DNA of 64,000 nucleotides from Gnetum montanum (taxonomy: Eukaryota; Streptophyta; Gnetopsida; Gnetales; Gnetaceae). Below are positions 35,801 to 49,267 of the stretch, piece after piece. The stretch spans positions 503,679-567,678 of the forward strand of contig MNCI01012628.1 in assembly GCA_015680685.1 (NCBI GenBank), in the 5' to 3' direction. The notes beneath the pieces were generated by a model. That model was not told the DNA's origin, searched no databases, and saw only the letters and a program-made list of their open reading frames with translations. How positions within the stretch are numbered: the first letter of the stretch is position 1; each line of letters opens with the position of its first letter. The position numbers and the translations under genes were made by a program.

Positions 35801-38800
35801 TAGGAAGCTCTGCATGCTTACATTAAAAAAATTCTCAGTCTCTGTCCCTACACTTGGAGCAGGCTAGGTGATTGAGTCCCAAGCAGTGAAAAAAATGGGA
35901 GAAACAGTATCAAGCTTTCCAATAGGCTACAAATTTCATAAAGTCTGTAGAAGAATGGAACATTGTATATGAAATATACAGGAAACAAAGGCTTATCTAT
36001 GGGTGTGCCAATTTCCCTTTTTTTTAATGGGTTGTGGTTTCTATCAATACATCAATAGTTTCTATTGCCAGTTTCTAGGGTTTTTGGGTTATTGTGGGCA
36101 TAATTTGGGCTCCTTAACTTCTAATTCTCTTTATCACTTCTTTCTGTTGGGGCCACTTTTGTACCTTTGAGCTTATGAGTTTCTGTTCGCTTTGTTCTAA
36201 TGCTTGTCCAGTGCTGGGGAAACCTCCATGCTTGTCCAGTTTCTTTTGATGTATATTTTTGTATTATAATATTAGCCCGACCCTTTAATGGTGGGCATTA
36301 TATTTTTGTTATGTTGTCTTTGGTATTATACAAATTTAATTTAATATAAATTACATTGTGTTAATTTTAAGAGCTCTTTTATTTACATCTGAGAAATAGT
36401 TTAGCCACGGGGGAAAACAACTTAACCGGCATTAAATCTAAATTAACTTTACACTAACCATAGCCTATGTCTGTAAAATGTCATTTAAGCATATCTATTG
36501 TCATATTGTAGCATTTACTCAAGGTTTATAGCCTAATTTCCACTAACAGTTTGCAGTTCCTAATAGTTTGGCATTCTCAATGCATCTCCAAAATTTCCAC
36601 TCAAATCCTCAACCTGCATGTGAAGTGTTTATAGATTGTGTTGCAGTCATCTTCCTATAAGGGTTTCTTCCCTACTCTACCCTAGACTATTCCACTATCA
36701 AAATTCTTTGGTTATTTCTTTCTAGTCACGTGTTTTGTTTGTATTCCATAATCTGCAGGTTTTCTATTTTTCAACAATTTCCTTCTTACAGACCTCTGCA
36801 TTTGTTTGTTTCTTTTTGTTGTTCATGGATCACAATTTCCTTTGATGTTCATCCAATAATCATGTAAAACCTTGTTTGTGAAACAAACTTATTCTTACTA
36901 CAACTATCAATGGTTTTCTGGGGTCATGTGTTGTGTCTTCTCAACCTTTTAGATCACCACATGAAGTAGAAAGGGTTGAAAGACATCAGTTAAGGCAATG
37001 ATCTCTAATAGAACTTACAAGGTGCCACATGAGGCAACAAGCATGAACAAACTAATCCATTGTACAACATCTGAAGTAGTGCAAGTCCTTATACATATGT
37101 AGCAGATTCAACCGTTTTTTCTTTTTCTTTTTTCAAGAACAAGGTCAAGAATATATTATAATACAAAGTGTACATAGTACATCAAAAACAGGAGGGAGAG
37201 AGACCCCCCACGATAGCCAGTAACACAAAACCAAGGGAGAGATCTCCCAAGAAATCATCTATCAATGAAAATTAAAAACAAAAACAAAAAACAACAAACA
37301 TTGAGTTTTCAAGTAGTAAATGGGTCCTAGACGGATTTGACTTGTCAGAATCAAGTTAGAATCAATAAGGAAATGGGTGGGAACATGGGGAATGTAGGAG
37401 GGAGCAGAGCAGGGTGACAAGGGGCAAAAGGTGACGATGTCCATGTGGATGGGGAAGCTAGCTTGAGGGTGAGCTACAGAGGGAGTGGTGGAGTGGGGAC
37501 CGATGGGGCCAAGGAAGGTGGTGGTGTGTTCAGGAATGTTCAAGGGAGCCCAAAAGCAAGGAATGATGGGATTGGCATTTCCGGAGGTGTTGAGACTGAT
37601 TTGTCCAATATCACTGGCTGGCTTTGAGGGGAAGGAGGAATCAAGGCTTGCTCACAAGAGGGAGGGATTGTGCATTTATAGATTTGTCAGCTGCCTGGTG
37701 GGGGGTTGCGCACCTTGGAACTTAGCCTTATTGAAATGGTCGTTTCTCAGGGTGCGTGCCCCCAAATGGATCTTATACAACGGTGGGCAATCACAAGCTC
37801 AATTGGAGGGTGTGTAGGTTCGCAATTTGGTGGACGATAGGCTTTTTTTTATGTTTCAGTCAACCAAGGATAGAGAGAAGGTGGCTTTTTGGAGGCCTTT
37901 GGTTTTATGGGGCCCGTGGGTTGGCCCTTGCACCGTAGTGGCTAGGGGCCCACTGGGAAGCTAACCTCTTTGCCCAGGTGCCTATTTGGATTAGAATCCT
38001 AGATCTCCCTTTGGAGTTATGCACACCAAAATTCCTGAAAACATTGGCTAGGCTTTTTGGAGAATTTGTCAAGTTTTCAACAGATATACTGAATTGATGG
38101 ACCATACATGTTGCCCTCATTTCTATGTTTGGCGGTTGTTGGGATCCAAGGACATGTTTATTGTGCGTAGGGAGGAACGTGATATTGTTTGCTTATAGGA
38201 GACAAAGTTACAGGCCATGGAGGCCCACCTTCTATGGTGGGCAAGGTGGCAAACACAAATGATGCCCAGTCGTGAAAAAGTGGAGGGTTTGGCTATTTTG
38301 GCAAAGAAGTCGTTCCAACAGGTTGACTCCTCAAGATGGAGCATTATAGTGTAGCTTTCTAAGGTTGACATATGGCTTAAAAACTTCTATGGTAATCAAA
38401 TCTAAAAGGAATGGTTGCAGAAGTTGAGGAGGATTGTTGCACTTGTTGACCTAAGACGATGGATCATGATTTGTGATTTCAACCAACACTTGTACGCCTA
38501 GGAGAAAATAGTTAATGATATGACTAAACCACTAGGCAATAGGAGCATGACTTGGTAGATGTGGAGCTCACTGGTTGCAAGTATACGTGGAGCAATCACT
38601 GTAGAGGAAAGGATTTGGTACTATCTTGGATCAACCGTGTTTGGATCAGTATGCACATTGTGATGGATTCCAAGATACGGGTGGTGGGGAAAGAGAGATT
38701 GGCATCTGACCACCGATCTCTCTATTGCCATGTGGGGAAGCTTGTTAGGCCAAGGGTCTCACCTTTTAGGTTTGAGAGATCTTGGTTGGTAAAGGCATGG

Positions 38801-41800
38801 CTTAAGCCACTAGTGGTGTGGATTTGGGTGGCCTATAACACTAGCATGGATCCTAGAGATTTTCGAAGATAGGTCTTTATTGACTTAAATAGGCACCTTG
38901 GCCTATTATGGCATAGGAGAGGTTTTCTTTCTGGGCTAGGTGGATGACTCTCCTATCTCAACTGGCATCTCTCTAGAATCAGCAAGAGATGGGAGAAGAG
39001 GTGGACACAGAGGAACAGCTCATTTTGAGGGAATTAAAAGAGCTCGATGCTGAAGAAGAGACTTATTGGAAGCAATGAGCTAGAACTACTTAGATAAGAG
39101 AGGGGGATAGAAACACAAAATTCTTCTTTGTTGCTGCTAAAGCTAATCATGCTACCAAGGTGGGGCTGACTATGAATGGGGCCTTGCTAACAGGTCCTCA
39201 AGAATTTGCTCGAGTAGTGCAGCAATACTAGGCTAGCATTTGGACATATGTTAGGACCTAACCTGTTTCGGTGCCAGTGGAGTCTATGCCAAGGACAACA
39301 AAGAATAAAATGCTATTGGAGCCATTTTCTTGGTAAGAGTTGGAAAAGGTGTTGGCCTTCATGAGGTTGAATTGGGCTCCTAGACCAGATGGGTGCCTGG
39401 TGGAGTTTTTCAGGGAATTCGCCAATGTGTTGGGGTTGAACCTTTTGGATGCCTTCAACTAGATGCGGCAAAGAAAGCAGGTTCGTTACGAAATAAACTA
39501 TTCCAGGATTGTTGTTATACCTAAGGTTGCAGAGCCTTCAAATCCCTCACAATTTCATCCAATTGGGGTGTGCAATACCCTAATTTGAATTTTTACAAAA
39601 ATGTTAGTGTAGCATCATGCTTCATTGATGCCACAACTAGTTGGGAACAACTAGACGGGATTCGTTAAGGGGAGATACCTCTAGGATCAAGTTATCCTAC
39701 TTCAAGAGGTGATGCATTTGATTTAGTGTTCGGGGTATGCAGGTATGTGCATCAAATTGGACATTAAGAAAGCATATGATATGGTTAGTTGATATTATGG
39801 CACTAATAGGGCTTGACCCTAAGCTCATTGCCTTGTGTATCCAAATTCAAGCTTCGGGGGCCTATTCTTTTGATATTGGTGGTCGGTTGTGGGGGTTTTT
39901 GTCCCCTATAAGGGGGTTGAGACAAGGTGACCCCCTCTATCCTTGTTTATTATCCCCATGGATACACTGTAGGGGTATTGCAAGGCTGAAGGGGTTCAAG
40001 GGCTGAATGTTGCTGGAATTGATTACCTAATGGAGCATTATGCGGATGATACAATGATTTTTTCGCGAGCTTTGGTTCCGCAAGCACAAGCCATCAATAG
40101 GGCACTAGAAAGGATGACATAGGAGATTGGGCTAGAGGTGAATAGAGGAAAATGCACAATGCATCTATCACATGCATCTAGCCTTGTTAAAGGATGAATT
40201 TTGCAATTTTTGGGGATGGTCACTAGTACAAAATAGGATGTGTACCTGGGACTCCGTATCTTTGCTTAGAACTGAAAAGAAACCTGAGGCACTCTTATTC
40301 ACAAGTTACAGCAAAGGGTAGAACATTGGACTACACATTTTTTAACTTAGAAAGGATGGATGTTGTTGGCAAATTCTATCTTGTTGACTATGGCTAGATT
40401 CATGGTGGTAGTTGCAGTGATTCCCACTGTGGTGGTGAATATGGTGGACCAGATTATCAGAAACTTCATTTGATCCGGCAAAAAAGGGGGGTCGAAATTG
40501 CATCTAGTGAATTGGAATGCCATTGCCCAACCCTAAGAAGTGGGCAAACTGGGAACACTAAAGTTTCACGATCTGATTATGATGGGATACCAAAATCTTG
40601 TTAACCATATTATGCAAATGAATCATAATGATGCCCAATGGATTTAGATTATTATAGATAAGTACACTTAGTGGGAGGTGGACCACAAGGATTCCCTCAT
40701 TTGGCAGACTTTCTGCATGCATGTTACCACCAAGACCACTATTGGTATGATGGGGGAAATCACCCTAGGAACTCATGAAATAGAATTTTTTGACAGTGAG
40801 GGGGTGGCATACATTATGGAAAGGCCATTTGCCAAAAAAAAAAATTAAAGTGTTCATTTGGTTCATTAATCATACCGTGTTGCATATATAGGCTGTTCTT
40901 TGGGCCTATGGACTCAATATTTCGGACACTTGTCCGTTATGCACAAAGAAGTTGGAGACTGTTCGACACTTTGTTTACCAATGTCCTTTTCAAAATGAAG
41001 TGTGGGAGCAGTTAGCGTTCTCCCCTACTCCTCAAGCACATGTTTTAAGCAGGAATTGTATGGGTGTGGCTATGCTTTGGATTGCTTGGAAAGCTTGGAA
41101 TACTTTGGTGTTTTGGTCTACATGGCTTCCTACTCCATGGTAGGTGGTGGCATAAGGGTGTAGATTGTGGCATGAGGCAATGGTAGCGATGAGTCAAATG
41201 CCCACATTTGAACCAGACTGTGTGGGGTATCAATAGAATGCTAAGTTGTGGGCAGTGATTCAAGAGGTGGCTTGGGCAAAGGTGCTCAAACTGTTGCAGG
41301 GGAACCCAGATCTTGCAAATGATGCTTTCTTCCAAAATTGGATTGGTGATGCAATGACATTTAGGGAGCTCCACATCACATTGATGAAAGAGGCACTGGC
41401 CGATTGTATGGGTGTATTAGCTTTTGGTGAGATTATTCTCCCTCAAGGTCAGGGATTCTAGGATGCACAGGTTCTTTTACAAGGGTTATTCCCAAGACCA
41501 CTACTGGCCAAATGCCTAAATCGACATTGTAGAAGATCTGGCAAGACACAGTGGAGATGGTGGATCATTACTTCATCCAGTCTGGCAAGGTGTCGAAATT
41601 GCAATTTGCCTTTTTAAAGTGGTTGAAGTTTGGTAGAAGAGTTAACTTAGATAGGTTTTTCCTTGTGGCACTACAACTACAACATTGGGGGCATCATTTT
41701 GGCTTGATTCTTGCACTTTGGAGGTCAACGATTCTAGCTATTCCTAGGCCTCCAAGGCTAGAGCTGCATATCATTTATAGAAAGTGAGGAAGAGCTACGA

Positions 41801-44800
41801 TTGAGGACGCGGTGGGGTCTATGTCTAGGTCTAAGGTGCCTCCCGAGGAGGGGGGGATTGCAATGGAGGCTAAGGTAGCAAAAAAAGGCCATGGAGCAGG
41901 CTGGGCGAGCAGAGAGGTACGTCTAGGAGGCAAAATGGAAGGCTTGGGAGTAGGAGTTTGCTTGGTAGCTAAGCATAGCGGAGCACCAATTGGTGGAACG
42001 AGAAAAAGAGCTTCAATGAGCTTGGGATCTAAAAGAGTCAGCACTGTGGGCTACTCTAGAAGATTCCCTAAGGGAGCAACTTCAAGTTGAATTGTTCCTA
42101 GCTAAGCAATGTAATGCAGAGAGAGAGCAGGCTAAGCAGGGAGAGCATGAGCAAGAATAGTAGGAGGCAGAGAAGCTCCAAAAATAGATGGATTGTGTGC
42201 ACAAAAATAGGGTTTAGATGTGGCTGCAATCAGGTAAGTGTCCATACGAGGTTCTAGACATTTGCTATAATCCGCCTTCGGGGGCACTTCGTAGACATAT
42301 TCGGCAGACTACAGCTAAGCTGCAGTCAAATGGAAAGGGTATGGTGGCAAAGCATGCAAGTAAGGCCAAGGCCACAAAGGATTTCCAATAGGCTGCTATG
42401 TTCATCGATATTGAACAACACCGAATGGTGCTTGATGCTATTCATGCCTAGGAACGAGCGAGGTGTCCTTGTATATGATTATCTAGACTTCTCTAGGAAT
42501 GGATTATGGGTGGGATAGATGATGGGGGTCAGTGGGGATTATGGAGTTGGTGTTGGCCCCATGATCCTTGTTGTTGGTTTTCTAGGCATGGGATGACCAT
42601 ACTATTTTTGTCTTTCATGCAAAAATCCTGCTAGCGCTTGTAGGCTTGTAGAGGTTGGGTGGTTTGGGGGAGTAGATTATGTTGTGGGAGTTTTGGAAAA
42701 TGGGGTTGTTCTCCCCTTCCTAGGAGGGGGGGAAGGGGGTGTCTTAACCCTATGTTGGTGTTTTTGTCATTGGGTGGGTTTCTTGCTTTTGTACATATTT
42801 TCTCTTATTAATAAAATTTTGCCTGACCTTTTCTCAAAAGAAGAAGTAAATGGATCCCATCTTGTAACCATGATCCTCCAAAAACCCTACATACCAACAA
42901 GCTAATTTTTTAACAAACCTACAAAGTGGCAATCCATCACGAGAACATCAAGGTTCTACAAACATATCTAGGCCTTAATTCCCAGTGGAACTTGTCCATC
43001 ACTTCCCTTTCCTCCTTATAGGAGAGAAACTCCAAAACCTGTATGAAAGTCTGATATTTTTCTTTTTTCCTCTTTTTTTGCATGTTGTTGAGGCCTTGTG
43101 CTTTATCTAGGCAGCAAGCCAAGGACACTTGTCTAATAAAGCCACAGAGGGCATCCTAGGGGGTATCAATGTTGACTTCCATCATAACATATGGGCATTG
43201 TTTGGAGGTCAACCAATCCTTCACATTAACCTCATGGTGCTTCATTAATCTAATCTGCATCTCCTCTTGTTCTTGTCTTTCAATCTTCAGCCCTCTCCAT
43301 TCTTTTTGCTCCTTAATTCTAGCCTCTTCTACTTTGTGTATCAGATCTACCCTGATGTGCTCCCAAAGCTTGTTCTCCAATCAAAATTGTAGTTCAATCT
43401 CTTCCCTTTCACACACCAACTGGCTTCTTTTGGTTCCTGCTTTTGTCTAACCTTGGACTCCTACTCTTGAATTTCTCATCTTTTTTGGGCCTCCCACTTG
43501 AGACAAACCTCCATATGCTTACTGGCCTACATGAGCTCAGTAGTTGCCTCCTACTTTAGTTTGTGCTGAATTTTGAAAAACCTCAACTGAACTTCTCGGA
43601 TCAATCTCTCTTCCACTGCCTTCTTCTAGGCCTCCTCGAGAATCTTCTTGTTTTGTTTAAGGCACACTTAGAACTCCACCTCCAATTCAGTCCTTAGTTG
43701 CTCCTTCAGAATGCCCAGATGAGACTGTTCTTCCTCTTGGGTACTTAGATGGTCGTCTTCCCCATTTGCTAGCTCTTCCATACATGGCCGCCTAACATAA
43801 GATGGGTTGACATCCTTCAAAATGAAAGTAGAAGAGTTTGTCAGCTAGTCAATCAAGTCATGGGCAAATCCTCAATGTACATAACCTCTAGTGATTATGC
43901 ATGCTTCAGGGTTTTGCAATGAAACATGGCTTCTCCTAGTTGTATGCCAAATGGCAAGGATTAATCCTAAATGTTTGCCCATTTGTCTTCTCTTCAAGCT
44001 ACTAAAATGAAATTAGGGAGAATAGCCCACCTTCAAAGCTCAAGCATCTCATAAAAGCGAAATGTACATCATGCAACTACTAGAGATTCCTAGATTGTTA
44101 GAAAAATCTTTCAATGAGATCAGTTGCCTGCTGCTAGAGCAGGGGAAGTTTAGAGTGCAGGACTTGGCTACTAGATGTGCTCGGAATAGGACCTTGGAAT
44201 GAGATCAACCGTATGTTTCATCCTTTGGGGTGTGAGATTCACTTCTACCCACTAGCAATATAGGCAGTAGAATGAAAAATAAACATAATTGGTAGACATG
44301 ATCACATCACATCACATATAATCATAAACTCCAAAAAAAAAGTTACATCTAATCTTTTAACTTTACTAATACGAAAAGGAACAAAACCATTTTTTAGCAA
44401 ATTATATTTAAAACAAGCATTAAAAATAATCATTACCAATATCTATGATTGTATGGTGTCTTCCTCTTGAGAAATCCCACAATAAAACCTTTGAATCTAA
44501 TCCACCAGAAATTACTGAAACATAAAGTACATAATTCAATAATAAGAATAATAATAATAATTGTACCTTTGACTTCTAAAATAATTCACAGGTCCATTTT
44601 AAAAAACGTCAAAAAATAAAAAATAAAAGAAAGACATGGCAACGGAGGATGGTATCCCCTGATTGGCAGACTGCTTGTACTTTGTAAACATTTTTCATTT
44701 GTTCTCTTTTATTAGTACATTCTGACCTTTATCTCAGAGAACAAGGAAAGATAATTTCAACAGTAAATGAGATTACTGATAATTCCTAATATTTTGGAAA

Positions 44801-47800
44801 TACATTGTTAGGGTATGAAGTTGTAAGACTATATTTAGGCCAAAATAGATCGTTGCATTTTAATCACTTGCAAATAGGTCAGAAATCTGCAGATCACTTC
44901 TTGCAGTTGATCCATGACACAAATAAAATGACTGATGTTATTGAACATCCAGCTAAACAAGTTCAGTATTTCCTATCAAGCCTTTAAAAAATGATAAACG
45001 AAAATGCAATAGTGTATAGCTTTACATGTAGACAATCAAATATTTTTGCAAGACATTATCTCTTGAAAATCAATATGAGATCATGCCTTAGCTACTCAGA
45101 TTGCACAGGTGGACATAACTTAACAGAATTATGAGCGTTGTTGAGATGAATTCTAGTACAAATCCTAGCTGTATTCAATACTGTAGTGTGACTATATATC
45201 TTACAAGCCATTGGACATATGCAGAAGAGTTGGGTCAGAAAGAGAAGAAAGAGGGCAGCCCAAGAATGGTAGAAATGCTGAACCGGCTCAAGATCTTCAC
45301 CGATTTACCACATATAAATAATGACACAAACAAAGAAGAAGAAGAAGAATATAATCAACTGCTAAATAAGTTAGTAGCTAAAAACACAAAATATAACAAG
45401 TGATACATATGCTTTCTGATGGTGTCTTGTTCTTTTAACTTAATTCATAAACAACTAAATATTTGAGCAACCCATGTGCTTTACTTGGTTTGATATCAGG
45501 TAAAAGTTAATTCAAATTGAGAAAATTCACAAGCAACATGAATAGACATCACAATTTATAAAAAATAGCCTTAAAAGTTATTACAGTCAGTTAGTGAACT
45601 CATTTGACGCCCGCTGTTAAGAGCTGAAGAATTTTTTGGTGCATATAACAGTCAGAAACAGAACATAACATAGTAGAAGTGGATTTTGTAGATGCTCATT
45701 ATGGTGTACAAACATCAGTGGATGATGGAACACACCAACATCTAGGCAAAACAGGGAGAGCATAAATCTTGATTGTAAATTAAAAACAAATAGTCACATT
45801 TTTTACCAAATACCCATTGGCCAACTGCTGTTTTATGGATCTATTAATGAGTTCATGAAAATGTACCAAATCACCAGAATACATTTCAGTTTGTATTCTT
45901 TCCATTTCATCCCACTATCAAATCAAGAGAACCTTTACTACTTTCAGTTTACTTTTCCACCAATCAGTTGGTCATTTTTATCATGTTTGGCAGTATCCTT
46001 TCAGTGCACTTACATGTTCAAGTCGATCAGTAACACGTGCAGAACAGCAGGGACACATTCATCATTTGCATTGCAACTTTTGACAGATATTGAACCCAAT
46101 ACGTGATAAGTTAATTAATTTAATTGTGTAATTTATAGAACTAAATTTAAACATCTATGAAATTATGCTTAATAAATAAATTAACAAAGAGGTATGTCAG
46201 GTCACTTAATTTCCTAATCAACTTTTAACCATTGATAGTGTATAAGCTGTCAAGGATGAGATATTCATGTACAATGTGTGGTGAGTTAGCAGGAGATAAC
46301 TAATGAGGATGAGTATCAGCAGTTTCATATCCACCAATGGCTCAATTCTAACGAAATAAGTTACCATGAAGAAAACCAATGATGATGTTAGATGATTCAA
46401 GAAGCTAGGTGCTAGGATAGCCAAGGTTGCTGCTAGGTTCTATCGTCTAATATTTGTCATGTCACATGGGGTATCAACACTTGGTATTAGCCTTATCACA
46501 GGTGGTATTTGTTGAGTATAGTGTGAATATGTTTTCCCTCATTCATGTCCCTTGGTGTGTCCCGTTCCTCTTTGTTTGTCTTTGTTTCCATGTTGTATTA
46601 ATGTAATGAGTAGAAGACAGAAGTCATAAGTAGCAACATCAGGCGCAACAACCATGGCAGGAACAACAGCAGGTGCAACAATAGGAGCAGCAACAGTAGA
46701 CACAACAGAAGGCGCAACAACCGCAGCAGCAACCGCAGCAGCCAAAACTACTGGGGGTGGCCTCGCTGGGCTGGGGGCTGAGAAACTGGGGGGACCTGCA
46801 CCAGGTGGCGCCATCGAGGCCCACTCCCGCAGTGACCACACCCTACGGCTACGGGTTCACGACCCCCCATCAGAGGGCATCCGCACTATGCAGAGGAGCC
46901 TCATTGGCCGTTTCATCTCCCAAGGGGCCCGCCCACGGCTAGACCTAGTCCGCCGATGGGTGAAGGAACAATGGAAGGTGGGTGATGTTGACGTTCGAAG
47001 TCTTTCGAGGACCTGCTCCTCTTTATTTTCCCATCCTTGCAAGCTAGGGATACAGTACTGCTCGGTGGCCCGTGGTTCTATGGGGCTTGGGTGCTCACCT
47101 TGATCCCGTGGCACCCCAGGGCCCACCGAGAAGTCGACTTGTTTACCCAGGCCCTGGTCTAGGTGCGGGTGGCCGGCATTCCGTGGGAACTCTGGAACCT
47201 CAAGTTCCTGACAGAGGTTGCGGGGATTTTGGTGACTTCATTGCATTCGACCGCGTCACGCGGTCAATGGAGAGAATGGGTTTCGCCCGCTTCTGCGTCT
47301 GCCGCAGTTTGTCGGTGATAGACCTCATCCGGGCGGATGTACTGGAGCTCCCTGGGGGGGAGGAAACCCTCCAAGTTACTTTCGAGAACCTTCGAGCAAA
47401 CGCTACCCCGACGCACGGCACGAAAAACCAGGTGGGCAGGCCAGACAGTTGCGGGTGTTGCGGGAAGCCCGGACACCTGGAAGCAGAATGTCGATTCCAC
47501 AAGACGCGGCTAAGAGACCTGGCCCAACAATTGTTCGAGGGGGCAACTGGGTCACCATGGGACACAAAGGACGGTTGCGTCCCCCGTCCGACCAACCCCC
47601 CTCTCAAAATAACCCCACGACCANNNNNNNNNNNNNNNNNNNNNNNNNNNNNNNNNNNNNNNNNNNNNNNNNNNNNNNNNNNNNNNNNNNNNNNNNNNNN
47701 NNNNNNNNNNNNNNNNNNNNNNNNNNNNNNNNNNNNNNNNNNNNNNNNNNNNNNNNNNNNNNNNNNNNNNNNNNNNNNNNNNNNNNNNNNNNNNNNNNNN

Positions 47801-49236
47801 NNNNNNNNNNNNNNNTTCTCTTGGCTGGAACTCACTTCCACTATCAACAGCATGCTGGGAGGCAAAGCGCCTGGGAGGGAAAGCGCCTGGACCTGACGGA
47901 TGGTCCCTTGAATTTTTCAAGATTTTTCTGGATATTGTGGGGCCCAATATCCTGGATGCGTTCAACCTCATGTTAGCCAGGAGGCAAGTGTAGCGGGAAA
48001 TCAATTGCTCTCCCATCGTGTGCATCCCCAAGCAGATTGACGCACATTGCCCGGAGCACTTCCGTCCTATTGGAGTTTACAATGTCCTCATTCGGATTTT
48101 CTCCAAACTCCTGGTCAACCAACTCGGGCCTCTTCTGCCCAAGCTGGTGGGAATCAATCAGGGTAGCACCCTTCAGGATCAGGTTCTCCTCATGCAGGAG
48201 GTGCTGCACTCCCTCCGGACTACGAGTTTCCCTGGCCTATGTCTCAAGCTCGATATCGCTAAGGCATATGATATGCTCACCTAGGAAGCCCTGTAAGCCA
48301 TTATGCATCAAAAAGGGTTTGACCAAAGTTTCATCCAACTTTGTATACACATCCAATCCTCTGTCGGCTTCTCATTCGATGTGGGGGGGGGGGGGGGGGC
48401 AGCTATGGGGCTTTTTATCCACTGGCAGGGGGTTGACAGGGCGACCCGCTTTCGCCCCTGCTCTTCATCATTGCTATGGACCTCATGCAACAGTATTGCA
48501 GCATCTCCGGGGTGGAGGGCTTGGACATTGTTGGGGTGGCTTGCTGGGCCAAACACTACGCAGATGACACCATGCTGCTCAGTCGGGCAGTGGCCCCACA
48601 AGCACGTTGCATTAACACGGCCCTGACCCGAATGGCAGATGAATTGGGATTGGAAATTACCCGCACCGTATCTGCGGCGCATTTTGTTAATGTTGATGCG
48701 CAAGTCAAGGACAAGGTGGTGCAAATCCTTGATATCTAGCCTGGGACAACTAAAGACACATACCTAGGCATCTCGTTGTACCAGTGGGGCCGAAACAATT
48801 CGTGGGGGCCAGCAACGGCTCCTGCATCGCCTGACGCGCCCGCGCAGGGAGCCGAGTCAGTGGGCCCGCATCATCAATGAAAAGTACATGCAGTGGGAGG
48901 CTGAGACGCGTGCCTCGCGGCCCTGGCAGACGATCTGCCAGCACGCACGAGTGATGCTAACTCAAGGTTGGCTAGACCTCGAACCGTGTGCCCTGTTGTC
49001 AACAAAATATCGATTGGAGGTTAGCTAGCAGCGGATCTGGCGTGGGCGGCTCCCTGAAAAAATAAAAATCTTTCTATGGCTTGTACAGTCTGACGCGCTC
49101 CCTGTGCGTGCCGTTCTGCGCAGGCGCGACATCATGCAGGACAACACCTGTCCTTGCTGTGGTGCCGCGCCCGAGACAATTGATCACTTTGCCTATGATT
49201 GCTGTTACATGTGCGCCACTTGGGGCTCAGCGGCGA

Positions 49237-49267
<31 letters not shown>

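Larger units (their letters stand above)
32845..36283 (+). mobile_element. LINE G (J-domain family), 5'-truncated, decayed
   Basis: It starts inside RT ([20 protein letters not shown] at 32855; [18 protein letters not shown] at 32970). It skips to the region after RT ([12 protein letters not shown] near 33290) and the C-terminal region ([19 protein letters not shown], 33795; [11 protein letters not shown], 33905). About 1.4 kb of unrelated sequence (34081-35440) follows, then the coiled coil and J-like tail (35520-36000). The 3' end is near 36283, where TATTATAATATTAGCCCGAC resembles the end of LINE C. In the host gene's 12-kb intron, opposite strand. Confidence 0.72.
37340..42840 (+). mobile_element. 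LINE C (J-domain family), nearly full length, decayed
   Basis: This plus-strand copy holds, in order, an ORF1 remnant, AP endonuclease, reverse transcriptase, zinc finger, C-terminal region, coiled coil, J-like domain and a 3' end TTAATAAAATTTTGCCTGAC... ending in CTCAAAAG near 42840. At about 5.5 kb it shows the whole gene order of the family. Stops and frameshifts throughout mark an old insertion. Confidence 0.83.

Noticed and set aside
41775-42044. Minus-strand Pro-rich frame
   Set aside because: Shadow of the charged coiled coil of LINE C.
44805-45403. Protein-like frames [14 protein letters not shown].. and [13 protein letters not shown]..
   Set aside because: Faint resemblance of the first to Copia gag, but no second motif to support it. 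The second matches no family I know and lacks splice support as a host exon.
46639-46839. Cysteine-rich minus-strand frame with repeated CC pairs
   Set aside because: Shadow of the GCA/CAA-repeat leader of LINE B ORF1; the Cys pattern comes from the trinucleotide repeats.
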